64,000 nt of DNA from Limnanthes douglasii subsp. nivea (GCA_036936605.1 JAUPFV010000004.1:180376807-180440806); one strand, 5' to 3'; shown: positions 46,260 through 58,081, numbered from the stretch's first letter. Notes: generated by a model from the letters alone, not told the origin. Numbers and translations are program-made.

Positions 46260-46465
46260 ATATTCAGTTGAACTAGAATCGCATGATTAATTATAGTAGA
46301 AACACATGTTCATTAGCCATAGGAACTCATGTTCAGTAGTACTAGACTCGCATGTTTGGTTACAAAGAAATGCATAAAGTCTGTAACACTAAACTCACAT
46401 GATGTTTATTTATTTTACAGTCAAATCAAAAGTTCAGTTGTATTAATCTCCTATGTTTGATTAAA
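46260..46465 (+). repeat. Minisatellite tract 6
   Basis: Units such as GAATCGCATGATTAATTATA, GAAACACATGTTCATTAG and GACTCGCATGTTTGGTTA. It ends with a TTTTACAGTCAAATC module like those in tract 2. Confidence 0.75.
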
Positions 46466-46859
46466 TATCCCCCACTTATCATGTGGTAGATTATTGACGC
46501 TTGGATTTAGAAGATGCTTAAAGAAAAAAATTCGAAATTACAATCCAACGGTTTCGAAGGTGCTTACACTTGTAAATTAAACGTGAAATAACTTTTTGCA
46601 ATTACAACGGTAAGTATAACTAAATTTAGATATCTATTATTAGAGAAAAAAAAAATGTTTGTAACCCTTTTTCTTAATGCATACAACACATAAATGAAGG
46701 GAGCCTCATAAAAATTGTTGACGAAGTATTCAAAACTATTCCAAACCACACGTATTATATGTTCCTTCCAATATGCTACATAAATAAAGATACAATGAAC
46801 AATCGACATTGGTGATTATTAACATGGAAAATAGAACAACAACAAACTACAACCCACTA

Positions 46860-47255
46860 ATGTCTCATGGTAAATACTAACAGACTATACAAGGCAAAAC
46901 TATTGAGTTACTGGTAAGTATTTAAAGTCACACATGCTTCTTATTTGCTACCGGTATTGCATATAACCTTTTAACTGATATCAACTCTTGTTAACAGTTG
47001 GCGTACTCCATGAAAAACCATATAAATTCAAAACTGCAAGAGATATTCCACAACAAAAACCATGAAGCCTCGACTGCTGTGTTTTTGTTTGTGAATACAC
47101 GTAAGAAGTTATCTAAAATGGCTTTATTCTTAAAAGATACAGTAAAGACATTTGCCAAAATACAAGAGCTTAAATGTTTTATTAAATATCAATATAAAGT
47201 GAAGACATGTGCCGTAATTGATATAAGTACAAACGTTCGGTGGTCGCTCTCTTGA
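46860..47255 (+). pseudogene. Two exon-like pieces joined by an 84-bp intron, unassigned
   Basis: The first piece ends ...TIQGKTIELL at 46913. GTAAGTATTT starts at 46914 and TTAACAG ends at 46997. Joining gives ELL-LAYSMKNHINSKLQ in the same frame (phase 0). The second piece stays open for 85 codons, with FLFVNTRKKLSKMALFLKDT and a TCAVIDISTNVRW end. The clean donor, acceptor and frame support real exons. The family is not recognised. Confidence 0.5.
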
Positions 47256-47329
47256 TAGAGTATGTTCTGATGTTATCTATTTTGAAAGTAATTTATTTTA
47301 TAAGTAAAGAAATAGAATAATGAGTAACC

Positions 47330-47520
47330 CTAGACTCACGTGTTTATTATCACTAAATTGGCATGATAAATAACCCGAGACTCGCATGGTTTGCAACATT
47401 AGACCCTAATGGAATCTCATTGTGTGTAATACTAGACTTTCATGGTGAGTAAAACTAGACTCTCTTGTTTATTATTCATAGAATTTCATGTGTATACAAT
47501 GCATGAATCGCATGTTCGAA
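47330..47520 (+). repeat. Minisatellite tract 7
   Basis: Units such as AGACTCACGTGTTTATTATC, GAGACTCGCATGGTTTGCAA and AGACTTTCATGGTGAGTA. Confidence 0.65.
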
Positions 47521-47762
47521 TCCATGTAGCGGTCTCGATGGTATTATTCATCTGACATTTCTTAATTTTTAACTAAAAATATAGTTTCACGATGGTAATT
47601 AATAAAAATCACCATCTTCGAACCAATTTAGTCATATCATCAAATAAGCATGTTATCATATCCATTGGCCAACTTATTATTTGATTTGATAAAAGTAGAT
47701 AACTAATGATAACTAAAGAAATAACTACAAAACCGATACCGAGAATGGGTTAGAGGTTTTTC

Positions 47763-48229
47763 ATATAAATACGGTATACACCTTCACTAGAGTTTCATAC
47801 ATAAATAAAACTCACATACTGTTCAAAATTCAAAAGCATGGCGCCTTTCAGCCACATATCCTCATCCGATAAGTATTACTACTCATCATCCTCATATGAT
47901 GGTTTGTTTAAATCTTTAGAATATTTCTCATTGTACAAAATGACCACCACATATGAATACTCCTCTGAATATTTTGGAGATGATGATATTGTTTTTTGTA
48001 CCAGTTGAATATTATTCACTATATTCATACTTTGGATATTAAGAAGATCTATATGATCTTCTACAAAAAAGAGAGGAAGAGAAGCCAGTTGAAGGACGAG
48101 GAGGAGAAAGAGAAATATAAAAAGATCAATGAAGAAAAATATGAGGAAGATACAGAGGATGACGGAGATGAGAAGGATGATGAGAAGGAGGATGAAGAAG
48201 AAGAAGAGCCTAACGAGGAAGATACATAG
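47763..48229 (+). pseudogene. Promoter-like TATA and short gene start with acidic tail
   Basis: A TATAAATAC box at about 47765 is followed some 70 bp later by ATG at 47838. The 56-codon frame (MAPFSHISSSDKYYYSSSSY..., stop at 48006-48008) is Ser/Tyr-rich. A second frame, 47996-48229, continues with Lys/Glu and then a run of Asp/Glu residues, ending EEEEEPNEEDT. A frameshift near 48020 could join them. It may be the true 5' exon of a locus gene or a separate small gene. No domain recognised. Confidence 0.4.
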
Positions 48230-48690
48230 GATTTCAGTAGAAAATGCATGTTCAATTATAGCAAAAACCGTATGTTTAGTTTAGGTAAAAACGCATATTT
48301 AGTTACATTAGACTCTTATATTTCGTTACACTAGTCTCACATGGTTAATTAAAGCATAAAATTCACGTTCAATTAGATTAGAAATATGTGTTCAATTACA
48401 GTAGGAAATGCATGTTCAACCATAGCAGAAAACGCATGTTTATTTAGGTAGAAACACATATTTTGTTACATTAGACTCTCATGTTTCATTACATTGGTCT
48501 CACATGGTTAATTATAGTAGGAATACAAGAATTATAATCTCATATTGGGTTTAAGTAGAAACACATATTTGTTTTAAGTAGACTCGCAACTTTAGTTCAA
48601 CTAGATCACATGTTTAGTTGCTTAGAGTCTTATTAAGGATAATCATATGTTTAATTTAACTAGAATCGCATATTTACATACTCTAAGCTT
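48230..48690 (+). repeat. Minisatellite tract 8 (about 18 units)
   Basis: Units of 22-24 bp such as GAAAATGCATGTTCAATTAT, AGACTCTTATATTTCGTTAC and GGTCTCACATGGTTAATTA. Some alternate in a higher-order way: the GTTACATTAGACTC...TCTCACATGGTTAATTA pair appears twice, near 48301-48352 and 48465-48515. Confidence 0.8.
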
Positions 48691-49033
48691 CTCTGAATGT
48701 TCCAATCACGGTCTTGCATATAAGTAGAAAAGGAAATACTTTACAGTATACACAAAAGAAGAGTCTATAAAGTTTGTGAGATTAAAAATACAAATGATGG
48801 AAACACAAATATTTCAAATATTTAAACAAGTTCCTAACAAGTCCCTTTATTATGGCCTAACTTCGAACAACGGTCACACTTTAGCTTCCTAGTTGTTATT
48901 TATCCTCTAGACGGTATATGCTTCTTGTTAGCCCTTCAAGCTCGTCTTTTCATGTTGGAAGGTAGAACTTGCAATGATTGATTAGAGCTTGATCCTTCAC
49001 CAAAATTGGTTAAAATAGGTATGCTAAAAGACT

Positions 49034-49038
49034 AAGTT
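49034..49038. repeat. Left 5-bp target duplication of Tat 2
   Basis: AAGTT here and AAGTT at 58424-58428 flank the two LTRs exactly. Confidence 0.8.
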
Positions 49039-49403
49039 TGATGAGGTTGGAATTATTTGATAGTGGTAAACTGCATAAATCCGAAGAGCTATTCGGACAT
49101 ATCTAATAAATGCCAGACCGAACAGTACCACCAAGTGGATTATGACTCAACAACTTGTTAGTCATTTTTTTGTCTTGGGCTTATGGGTTTTAAAACTTGA
49201 CCCAAGCCCTTGATCCAACCCAGAAGGCCCAAAAGTCACTAAACAAGTATAAATTTCATAACTAATTTCATTTATGAGGGTGAAAAAACTTTACTGGTAG
49301 CATACACCTCTTTAATCGCTCTACCTTTTACTCTAAACATTAAATTCCTTAAAAGTTAATACTCTTTCTCAAAATACCCTTGGATAAGAAATAATCCACA
49401 CCA
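49039..49403 (+). repeat. 5' LTR of Tat 2
   Basis: It begins TGATGAGGTTGG and ends AATAATCCACACCA. A TATAAATTTC box lies at about 49248. It aligns throughout with 58082-58423; the largest difference is an insertion near 49140-49180. Confidence 0.9.
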
Positions 49404-49406
49404 AAT

Positions 49407-49424
49407 TGGCGACCACAGTAGGAG
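49407..49424 (+). promoter_or_regulatory. Primer-binding site of Tat 2
   Basis: TGGCGACCACAGTAGGAG lies three bases after the 5' LTR. TGGCG-type sites are usual in plant gypsy elements. I do not assign the tRNA. Confidence 0.7.
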
Positions 49425-49476
49425 GCAACGGTGCCTGAATTACAAATTCAAAACCAGTTATAAAAAACCAGTTCGG

Positions 49477-52400
49477 ATGGATCCGAATGCACAGAATACT
49501 CCACTTCCAGAGGTGGAATGAACGCAAGAAAATAATGAGTACATTATTGAGGAGCGTGATCAATTGAGGGATAAAATTGAGGCGTTGAGGGAATTGAAAC
49601 AAGAAGACTAGGGAGTTAAATAAAAATCCGGTGCGTCAACGCTCCATCATACTGATAATCCTGGTGAAAATGAGCAGTCCATGGAGACTCATTTCAGCTC
49701 TAATAAAACACATCGATCCAAACGAATGGAGAGTTCCACGTCGGAATGTTCGAGAAATTTCTTTAATGATGTGAAGCTTGAAGAGTCAGTCTCATCTTGC
49801 AGTGATGAAGGACGAATGAAGAATAAAATAAGGCTTGAAGGGATAGACATGGCAAGCTAAAAAGTATCAATGGAAAATGAAGGGTTCGACTGATCATCAT
49901 ATTGACTGTTTGTTAATTGATCTATTTACTTTCCAATTCGAACCCGGTATTTTTTCTACTCTGAATGAGGATACCGTGTTTAGTCGTAGCTAAAATTGGA
50001 GACAATCAACTTTTTCCTAAAACATACTCTCCGAACATCTTCCTAAAATATTTGATAGTTCCCATATGGAAAAGTACGATGAGAGTATAGATCCGGACAA
50101 TCATCTTGAGAAATTTAAGAACTTTAGGATGAACTTTGACGATGATGACAAGCTGCAGTGTAGGGCTTTCTCTCAACCTTTCAGGGAAGTGCCCTCAAAT
50201 AGTATAATAGTCTCCCTCAGGGATCTATAAAAGTTTTTTTTTATATTTTTTGGGTTGCTTTCGGGAGGCAATTTGTTGGAAGTAAGGAATTGAAAGGTAA
50301 TGGTGATATGATTATCCATTGTTCTCAAGAACTGAATGAGTCATTGAAAGAATACATTAATATTTTTATAAATACGAAGAATGGGTTGGGTGATTGCCTA
50401 GAACAAGTTGCAATTGCCTCTCTTCGGCAGGGCTTGACTCCGAGTAACTTGGCTGATTCTGTGACCCGGAAAAAAGCTATGACCTTTTGAGGGTTGTTAA
50501 ATCAAGTTGGGAAACAAATTAATGTTGAAGAAACTAAGAAATCCAGAGTCCCTCGCAAGATCAAATCCACAACTACAGCATCAACACCTCAAACAACTAC
50601 CCAGTCCGGTTATAGTCTCATCGGCCCAGGCAGAATCAATCCAACCAGAACCAAAACCAACAAATCAGAAATAAAAAAGAACATCGGGTTCAACTCGAAT
50701 GGTTTCCTGAGTTGGGAGAAAGTGTGGCTACGTTATATGACAAAACTAAAAATGATGTACACTTTAGAAAGCCGACCGCATTACAATCTCTAAGAGAAAA
50801 CTGGAGTACCTATTTCTGTAAATATCATAATGACATTGGGCATGATACCCATGATTGCATAACATTGAAACAAGAGGTGCAAAATCTCATTAAAAGGGGT
50901 AAATTGGGGGCCTATGTTAAAAAACAATGAGGGACCAGACCGTATAATGCACCATCCAGTGTTAATACTCCCCGAACTACTCCTACGGTAGCTCCTGGAA
51001 CATCTATACAATAGGATGATATGATGATTATTGAAAGATTCGATATGGATTCTGAGTACCTTGATCCAGATCCAAGTCGGAATCAAATAGGGGTGATAGT
51101 GGATAAGGCTCTAGCTGTTTCCGATATGGTTAATATTTTGAGTCCTTAACCGTATTTAGAGGAGATACTATGACTGCACCTTCAAATTGTTCAAGAAAAA
51201 GGCACGTCAATAGTTTGACTACTTAGTTAGATGGGAAAATATCCATACATTTATACAAAACTCCAGCTCCTTTCATAGTTTTCGATGAGGATGACCTAAG
51301 GGATATTGATGGACCTCATGAAGACGTCATAGTGATAGGGGATTCAATAGGAGGAAATGATGTACGCTGAATCGTGATTGATACGGGAAGTTTGGCAAAT
51401 ATATTATTTTTGCCTACCTATAAGGAGATGAAAAATCCATCAGTTATTCAACGTTCGAACATAACTATTGTGGGGTTCACTGGAAGTTCGGCATACTTCA
51501 TCGGAAAATTTGAGGAGGAGGTATTACTAGGCAGAGGACCTTTCAAGAAAACAGTAAATATGTTGTTTATTGTGGTTTCTTTCCCAACATCTTACAATGC
51601 TATATTTGGGAGATCTTATCTCTACAGAATGCATGTTGTAGCCTCTATTGTCCATCAGTGCTTAAAATAATAGCAAGTGGGTGTTGTCCAAAGCAGTCAA
51701 AATATAGCTAGAGAATGCTATGTAACAACTCTTGAATCAAAATCTTTAGAGGCAATTAAAGTTAACAAATAATAGCAAAAATTGTAGCCTTCCACGGATG
51801 AAAATGAAATTGATGATCCAAGGGAGGCTGCTAGTGTTATAATACCTATAAAATAAGTTGTAATCCATTCTCTGGCCAATGGCAAGAATGTTAAAATTGG
51901 TACTAAGTTTCCACCAAGTTTGAAACAAAGGCTATTATCTTTCTTGTCAGATAACTTACTTGTGTTTGCATGATGCAATGATGATGTAACCAGAGTCCCT
52001 GCTAAAGTGTTTTTTCATAAGTTATCAATACGAACTAATGATGGACCGGTTGTATAAAGAAGAAGGCCCTTTTTCTAAAGAAAAAGCAGATGTAATTGTG
52101 CAAGAAGTTGATCGGTTGACCAAAATGGGGCCACTTATCAAAGATTAGTAAATAAAGCCTTTGCTAGTCAAATTGGCAGGAATATGAAGGTATATATAGA
52201 TGACATGATGGTAACGAGCCTCGAGGAAGATGTGCACATATCCGATCTTCAAAAAATGTTTTCTAACTTAGAGGCTGTCAATTTAAAATTAAACCCTGAG
52301 AAATGCGTTTTTGGGGTCCGATGTGGGAAGTTCTTGGGTTATGTCATAAGCAAAAAAGGGATTCAACCTGATCTAGATCAGCTAAATGCTCTATTAGCTA

Positions 52401-54770
52401 TGGACCCTCCCCAAAGCACTAAAGAAGTTTCAATATTAACCGGAAGCTTGGCTGCGTTAAACAGGTTTATTTCAAGATCATCAGATAAGTGTGCTCAGTT
52501 TTTCCAAGTATTGAGGAATGCCAAAAACTTTAATTGGCCTCCGCACTATGATCAAGCATTTTTTGAAACCAAGAATCATTTGTCTTCGCCTAAGACGTTG
52601 TTCAAACCTATTCAGGGGGAGAAAATTTATATATACTTAGCTGTATCGGAGTATGCAGTAAGCGTTGTGCTAGTAAAAGAGGTGGATAATTACCCCTGTT
52701 AGGTTTATAATATTAACCAAAGTCTATTGGATGCTGAAAGAAAAGATTTGAAGTTAGAAACGTTAGCCTTGACGTTGGTAATAGCAGCTAGAAAAATGAG
52801 ACCATACTTCCAAGCTCATTCAATTGTCGTCCGTACATCTTTTCCTTTGAAGAATTTTCTCCAAAAGGCTGATATGTCAAGCAGGATGATCAAGTGTTCA
52901 GTTGAGCTGTGTGATTATGATATTGAATTTGCACCCCGAACGGCAGCCAAGGCCCAATCAGTGGTTGATTTCTTAGTATAGTTTTATGCTAATAGACCCC
53001 CCCCCCCCGGGAAAATGCAAGAGAACCAGTCTAAAAAAGAATGGGTGGTCCGAACTGATGGCGGGTCTAGTACCATGGGTTGTGGAGCCGGATTTTTTTA
53101 ACTTCTCCTTATGGTGATACTATGTATCAAGCTATATGTTTTGGTTTCAGGGCCTCCAAAAATGAATCTGAATACGAGGAAACTATAGCTTGTCTCAAAC
53201 TAGCCCTTATGTGTGGGGTAAAAAGAGTCTGATTGATGACGGATTCCCGGACTCCCAACTACTTATTCACCATGCTTAGGGGCATTCCGAAGCAAATAAG
53301 GACTAGCCCTTATAAAATATTTTCTCATAGAGAGAAGTTGCTGGAAATTTCTAAAATATCCAATATGAACATGTCCCTAGATTGGAGAACACTATGTCTG
53401 ACTCTTTAGCAACCATAGCCTATTCTGAATCTTACCCATGGATTATGATTCTAGAGCGTTCATCAATAGATTCAAGCCAAGAAAATGGTAAAGAGAATGA
53501 ATAAAGTATGAGTATATTTGTCATTCAACTCAAAGACTGGAGGTATGTTTTTTTTAATTTATTTCTGATGGAATTTTACCTCCGGATAAAGCCATGGCTA
53601 AGAAATTAAATATAAGGCTCATGGTTTGTTGGTATTAGGAGAAGTTTTTATAAGAAATCATTTAGCAGACACCTCTTGCGTTTCTTAGGATTTTAAGAAT
53701 CCCAAAATATTTTATCCGAAATGCACGATGGAGAAGGCTCTGCACATTATGGCTTATAAGGCCTTAACCAGAAGAGTCTTCTTAGCAGGGTACTACTGGC
53801 TAACAATAATGGCAGATTCCAAAGATATGGTCAAGAGGTGTGATCCTTTCCAGAGATGTGAAAATGAAATCCACGTGCCAGAGGTTCCTATGGAGTCCAT
53901 ATCTGATCCAATACCTTTTGATAGGTGGGGGTTGGATTTGGTTGGACCTCTTCCCGTGGCGTCCGGTAGATATCAAACGATAATAGTGGCAATTGACTAT
54001 TTCTCTAAATGGATAGAAGCAACTCCCTTAGTTGGAACCATTTATAAGGTGGTTATAAAATTCATTTTATCCAACATATATTGCAGATTTGGAGTTGCCC
54101 GGAAGATCGCTACAGATAATGGGCCACAATTTGATAATAAAAACATGGACATGTTTTGCACTTCTAGAGGGATTCAAAACTGTTTTTCTTCTCCATTCCA
54201 CCCTCAAACTAATGGTCAAGTTGAAGTTGATAATCAAACTATCTTGTCCGGGTTAAAAAAACATCTGGAAGGAGCTGCATGAAAGTAGCCAAGTTATTTG
54301 CAAGAAGTACTATGGGCTTACTGAACTACTCCCAAGATTTCTATACAAGAATTGCCTTTTCCCCTCATTTATGGGATGGATGCAATCACACCCATAGAAG
54401 CCAAATTATCATCTTTTAGGATCCAAAACTATTCTGCACAAGCAAATGATATGACTGTTAGGAATTAGTTGGATTTGATTGAAGAAAGAAGAGTAAAAGC
54501 ACATATAAGAACATCAAACTATAAAGGTTTAATGAGAAGCAGATTCACATCCAAGGTTAAAGGGGATATTTTCAATTGGGAGACAAAATCTTGAGAAACG
54601 TTTTTTTGCACACTAAAGAAAATCAGTTCGGAAATCTGGCTCTGAACTGGGAAGGTCCGTATGTGGTATGTAAAAAAGTCAAGCCAGGGACATATAAAAT
54701 TCAAGATAAAGAGAACAAAGTATTGAAGCACCCAAGGAATGTTGGGCATCTCAGGTTATATTTAGAATAG
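49477..54770 (+). pseudogene. Tat 2 gag-pol
   Basis: Gag starts at ATG 49477 (MDPNAQNTPLPEVE, then TGA). The gag core is open at 50290-50490, and a CKYHNDIGHDTHDC zinc-binding motif lies near 50815. Protease IDTGSLANIL is at about 51379, with FPTSYNAIFGRS at about 51580. RT: VDRLTKMG jumps directly to GATYQRLVNKAF at about 52129, losing motif A, but the YIDDMMV box (about 52195) is kept. The RT thumb and RNase H occupy 52300-52980. The archaea-like RNase H starts at VRTDGGSSTMGCG (about 53048). Integrase has an altered zinc site (CDPFQRC), RWGLDLVG, TDNGPQFD and a retained Glu (GQVEVDNQ). The C-terminal part ends at 54770. Stops and frame changes are numerous. Confidence 0.85.
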
Positions 54771-54814
54771 AACTCTCTTGTAAATACCTTCTCATATCTC
54801 AGTGTAAATATTCA

Positions 54815-54895
54815 GGGGGCATAATCTTTCCTAACCTGGTGGTGCGGTGAGGTTTTAATGAGGTATCCGGGTTTTTTCAATAATATCTTATGCCT
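54815..54895 (+). other. Conserved non-coding block after integrase, copy 2
   Basis: It contains GGGGGCATAATCTTTCCTAA, CCTGGTGGTGCGGTGAGGTT and TTAATGAGGTATCCGGG. It differs only slightly from copy 1. Confidence 0.75.
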
Positions 54896-55115
54896 TCTTC
54901 AAAATTCTTTTGAATAGTATGAGGAGATTGGATATATTAAACACTTATTAAACACCCCAGCTCTCAAATGAAGTATCTTTGAGCTGACCGAATTTACTAA
55001 ATACTTGATCAGATTCATTAAACATTCATGATGGGAGTCATTCAACATTGGAGTTATTCAACACTTATCAAACATCTATTAAACAAGTTGGAAATATTAA
55101 AAATCCCTTAAAATA

Positions 55116-57661
55116 TTAGTTATAAGAAGACTTGGTTTCTTCATCACCTTCGCCTTTCTTGGGACTTTTGAGTTCAGCGCTTGAACTCTTACCAGTTCCT
55201 TCATCAGAATCTTCTCCATTCGAATAACAATGCTTATCACCATCCACCATAGTGTGGGAAAGAATCTCCTCGTATGGTACATATTTCACAAAGCACCAAG
55301 GGTCCTCTTCGGAAACATTTCATGAAATAGAAAAATCATGTCCAACATGGTTATTTATTCCTGTAACTATATCTTGGGCTTGATTGCTTGTTAAAGAAGC
55401 ATTCTCATCTTCTTTCTCTTTAAGCAACTTCTCTAAGTTAGTTTTTTCTTCAGATAAAGTACTGATAGTGCTGGCATTGGTAGAGGTGGAAGTTTCCAGT
55501 CCGGTATACTTCGCCTTGATATCCTCATAAGCAGTCTTGGTTTGGGTAAGCTTAGAGTTCAACTCATTTTTTCTTTACCTAAAGCTTCCACTTTCTGCTG
55601 TGTGGAAGAAATAGAACTCTTTAATTTCTGATTTTCTATGGTTAGGAAAGTTATGTTCGCTGTTTGTTCCCTGCCTTGCCTCTCTAGATCTAGAGGACAC
55701 GACTGAGAGTATCCCGTTCACTTCATACCTCGTATGACTCTCCATTATATGTGGTACATTGGCTACAATGGCATGAGGAAAAGTCTGTTCGAAGTCATCT
55801 TTATCTAGATCATTGAAATACATGTGTGAAATTCATCCAAATTAACATCTCCTTTAACAGTTGGCTGTTCGACTGGAAAGAATGTTGGAGAAGGAGGGTT
55901 AGGTGGAATCCCTTTTTGTGGAAGAAGATCAGTAGAAGTGGGAGGAGGAAGTCCGGTAGGACAAAGTACTATCTCTGACCCTAAGCTACTTTTCTTTTTC
56001 TTTGCAGGATTTTGGTCACTGTCGTCCTTGCGCCTCTTGTGATTTTTCTTTGTAATTTGGGGCGGATGATCCGATCCACCATTTTACTTTACTGTGACTT
56101 CAATTGCCTCCAACAAAGCAGCGTTAAATCCTCCTTGATTCTCCGAAACAAACCCTTTGGAGACATGATGAGATGGGTCGACTTTAGTTTTCTTCTTCTT
56201 TTTGTTCTTGATATTGTCCAGGTGACTATGGGCTTTGTTCCGGGAAGGCAAGTGAAATTTTCCATCTTTAGCCTCAGTCCTCTTTAGAATAACATATGAT
56301 GGAGGAGGGGTGGTGTGCTGCTCCCAAGTAAGGTCTCTATTCGCCATAGTATTCCATAGGTGAGACCTCACCATGTTTCCAGAGGTAAAACAGTTATGGA
56401 AACCAAATCCATATTTCTCCGATGCCCATTCGTTCAGCCTGGTACAAGTAGCTTGGCCTGCCTCCAGGTGTCCTAGAATTGTTTTTGAAAATACTACAAG
56501 AAGACACAACAATCAGTTCGGAATATCAACATAGCATTTGGAAACTAATAAAAATACAAACATATATTACTTGAACTTTTCCAACGCCTTGTTAGCTGAC
56601 TTGGATTGGTGGTGGAGTTTATCTTTCTTCCTTTCTCCCATGCTCCACTGATAAAAAGAAATTGGGTCCTCCATGGCTTGTTGGACTCAAACAAATCATT
56701 CACCACCTTATAGTCATTTCCCATATTGTAATGGTAAAAAGGGATATGATGGTTTTTGCATAGATTCGCCATGGAAGAAAATTGCTCCATGGGTAAGGGA
56801 ATTTTTTACAGTCTAGATGCCATTATACCAGCCAACAAAGTATACCATGTATTTGGGCTCAGCTGACTTGGGCATAACCTTATCAGATGGAAATACCTAA
56901 CTATTTTTGGGTAAAAAAGAAACCGAAGGCCCCAATTGAGCACTTCAGTATATATCACCAACTCATGGGACTTAAAGTCCATGGGGTTTCCGGAGTAATT
57001 GGAATTCTTACTTTAACGGATTCGATCCAGTTCAGTAGTATGGGTGTATACATAAGAAATTTTTTGAAGAGCTAGTAAATACTTCACACAAACGTTGCGA
57101 AAGTTTGGCCCCACGTTCCCTTCTAGGAACTCCGGAAGTGACTCAGTGTTGGGCAGACCCACTTTCCCTTCTGTTTGTCCGGACGTCTCAAAGGGGGTGC
57201 CTTCCATACTGTCCTCCATGGTCTCCTCCATTATATTTGACTATTGTTCGGACGGTTTAGGATCTGATAGGGGCTTTATTGTCTCCAAACTAGCAGGTTC
57301 GAAGAAGGGGGAGTGCTTTTGGCTTTTGAAAGACGAGTAACCCTTCGAGGGGTAGATTTCTCAGCATCTGAACTCATAGCCAGAAAAGGTGACGGTTTCC
57401 TAACACTGGAAACTACTTTTTCTTTAGGCAGAGGTTTTTGAGACTCTTGAACTGAAGAATCTGACTCTAAATAAAATAGGGTTGGGATAAAAGATTATTT
57501 TCGCAGATGAGCTATTTGTCTGTATTTTGCCCTGTTTTACTAATTTCTCCACCAGGAGAGGCAAGTAGTCCAGTTGCGATTCTTTCCTCTCTTCTTTCTC
57601 TTTCCAAATCGGATAAGTTTAGCCAACCTCCTTTCACCAAAGTATTTCTGGATATGAATAT
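55116..57661 (-). pseudogene. Tat 2 antisense gene (coiled-coil protein, one intron)
   Basis: It is colinear with the Tat 1 copy. A start region reads ISRNTLVKGGWLNLSDLE, in which the ATG position (57661-57659) is now ATA. A linker follows, then the middle region with VKYLLALQK (about 57090), MEQFSSMANLCKN (56790) and FLFISGAW. Then come a 67-bp intron (56570-56504), a LNEWASEKYG region, a Lys-rich stretch, a Thr/Ser/Glu coiled coil (about 55562-55350), and a DGDKHCYSNG acidic tail ending at 55116. Breaks: lost start, stops near 57013, 56084 and 55575, and frame changes. Conservation of the tail and intron shows that the protein was once under selection in this family. Confidence 0.7.
56504..56570 (-). 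other. Phase-1 intron of the Tat 2 antisense gene
   Basis: On the minus strand GTAATATATG starts at 56570 and CTTCTTGTAG ends at 56504. Removal joins RRWKSS to IFSKTILGHLEAG in frame. Same position and phase as the Tat 1 intron. Confidence 0.75.
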
Positions 57662-58065
57662 ATAATCTATCCAGACACAATTTTAAAGTTTATCAAACTT
57701 TCTCTCTCTAAGAAGTTTTCTATTCTCAGAAAGATAAAACAGTATAACTCGTTTATATAGAGATGAGAGATGTGGGAGTTTCACCTAGGGGAGATTATTC
57801 GATGAAAACAATGATTAGGGGCTAGGAAGCATGGGGACTACACCTTAAGTTACCTTTTAGCCAGTAGGTACGAGAACCTAGGAGAAAAAACGGTTGAAAA
57901 GTCGAACCAAAGCGCGACAAGTGTCATACTTCAAAAAAATGAATTTTGGAATTCCTAACTGTAAATTAATCTCTTCGAATCCGATTAAGATTCAGTTCGA
58001 ATACAACATTAGATACATACTAAGTTTTATTTTTCGAATTAGCTCTTCTAAAGTATTTTTGCAAG

Positions 58066-58081
58066 ACCTAAAGGGGCTACC
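58066..58081 (+). promoter_or_regulatory. Polypurine tract of Tat 2
   Basis: ACCTAAAGGGGCTACC directly precedes the 3' LTR. Confidence 0.75.

Noticed and set aside
46998..47255. hAT transposase fragment (a D-x-S-T...RW end resembles a DTRWNST motif)
   Set aside because: The spacing is wrong and no other hAT motif is nearby; left unassigned.
48061..48255. Minus-strand Ser-rich open frame
   Set aside because: It is the complement of the Glu/Asp repeat on the plus strand.
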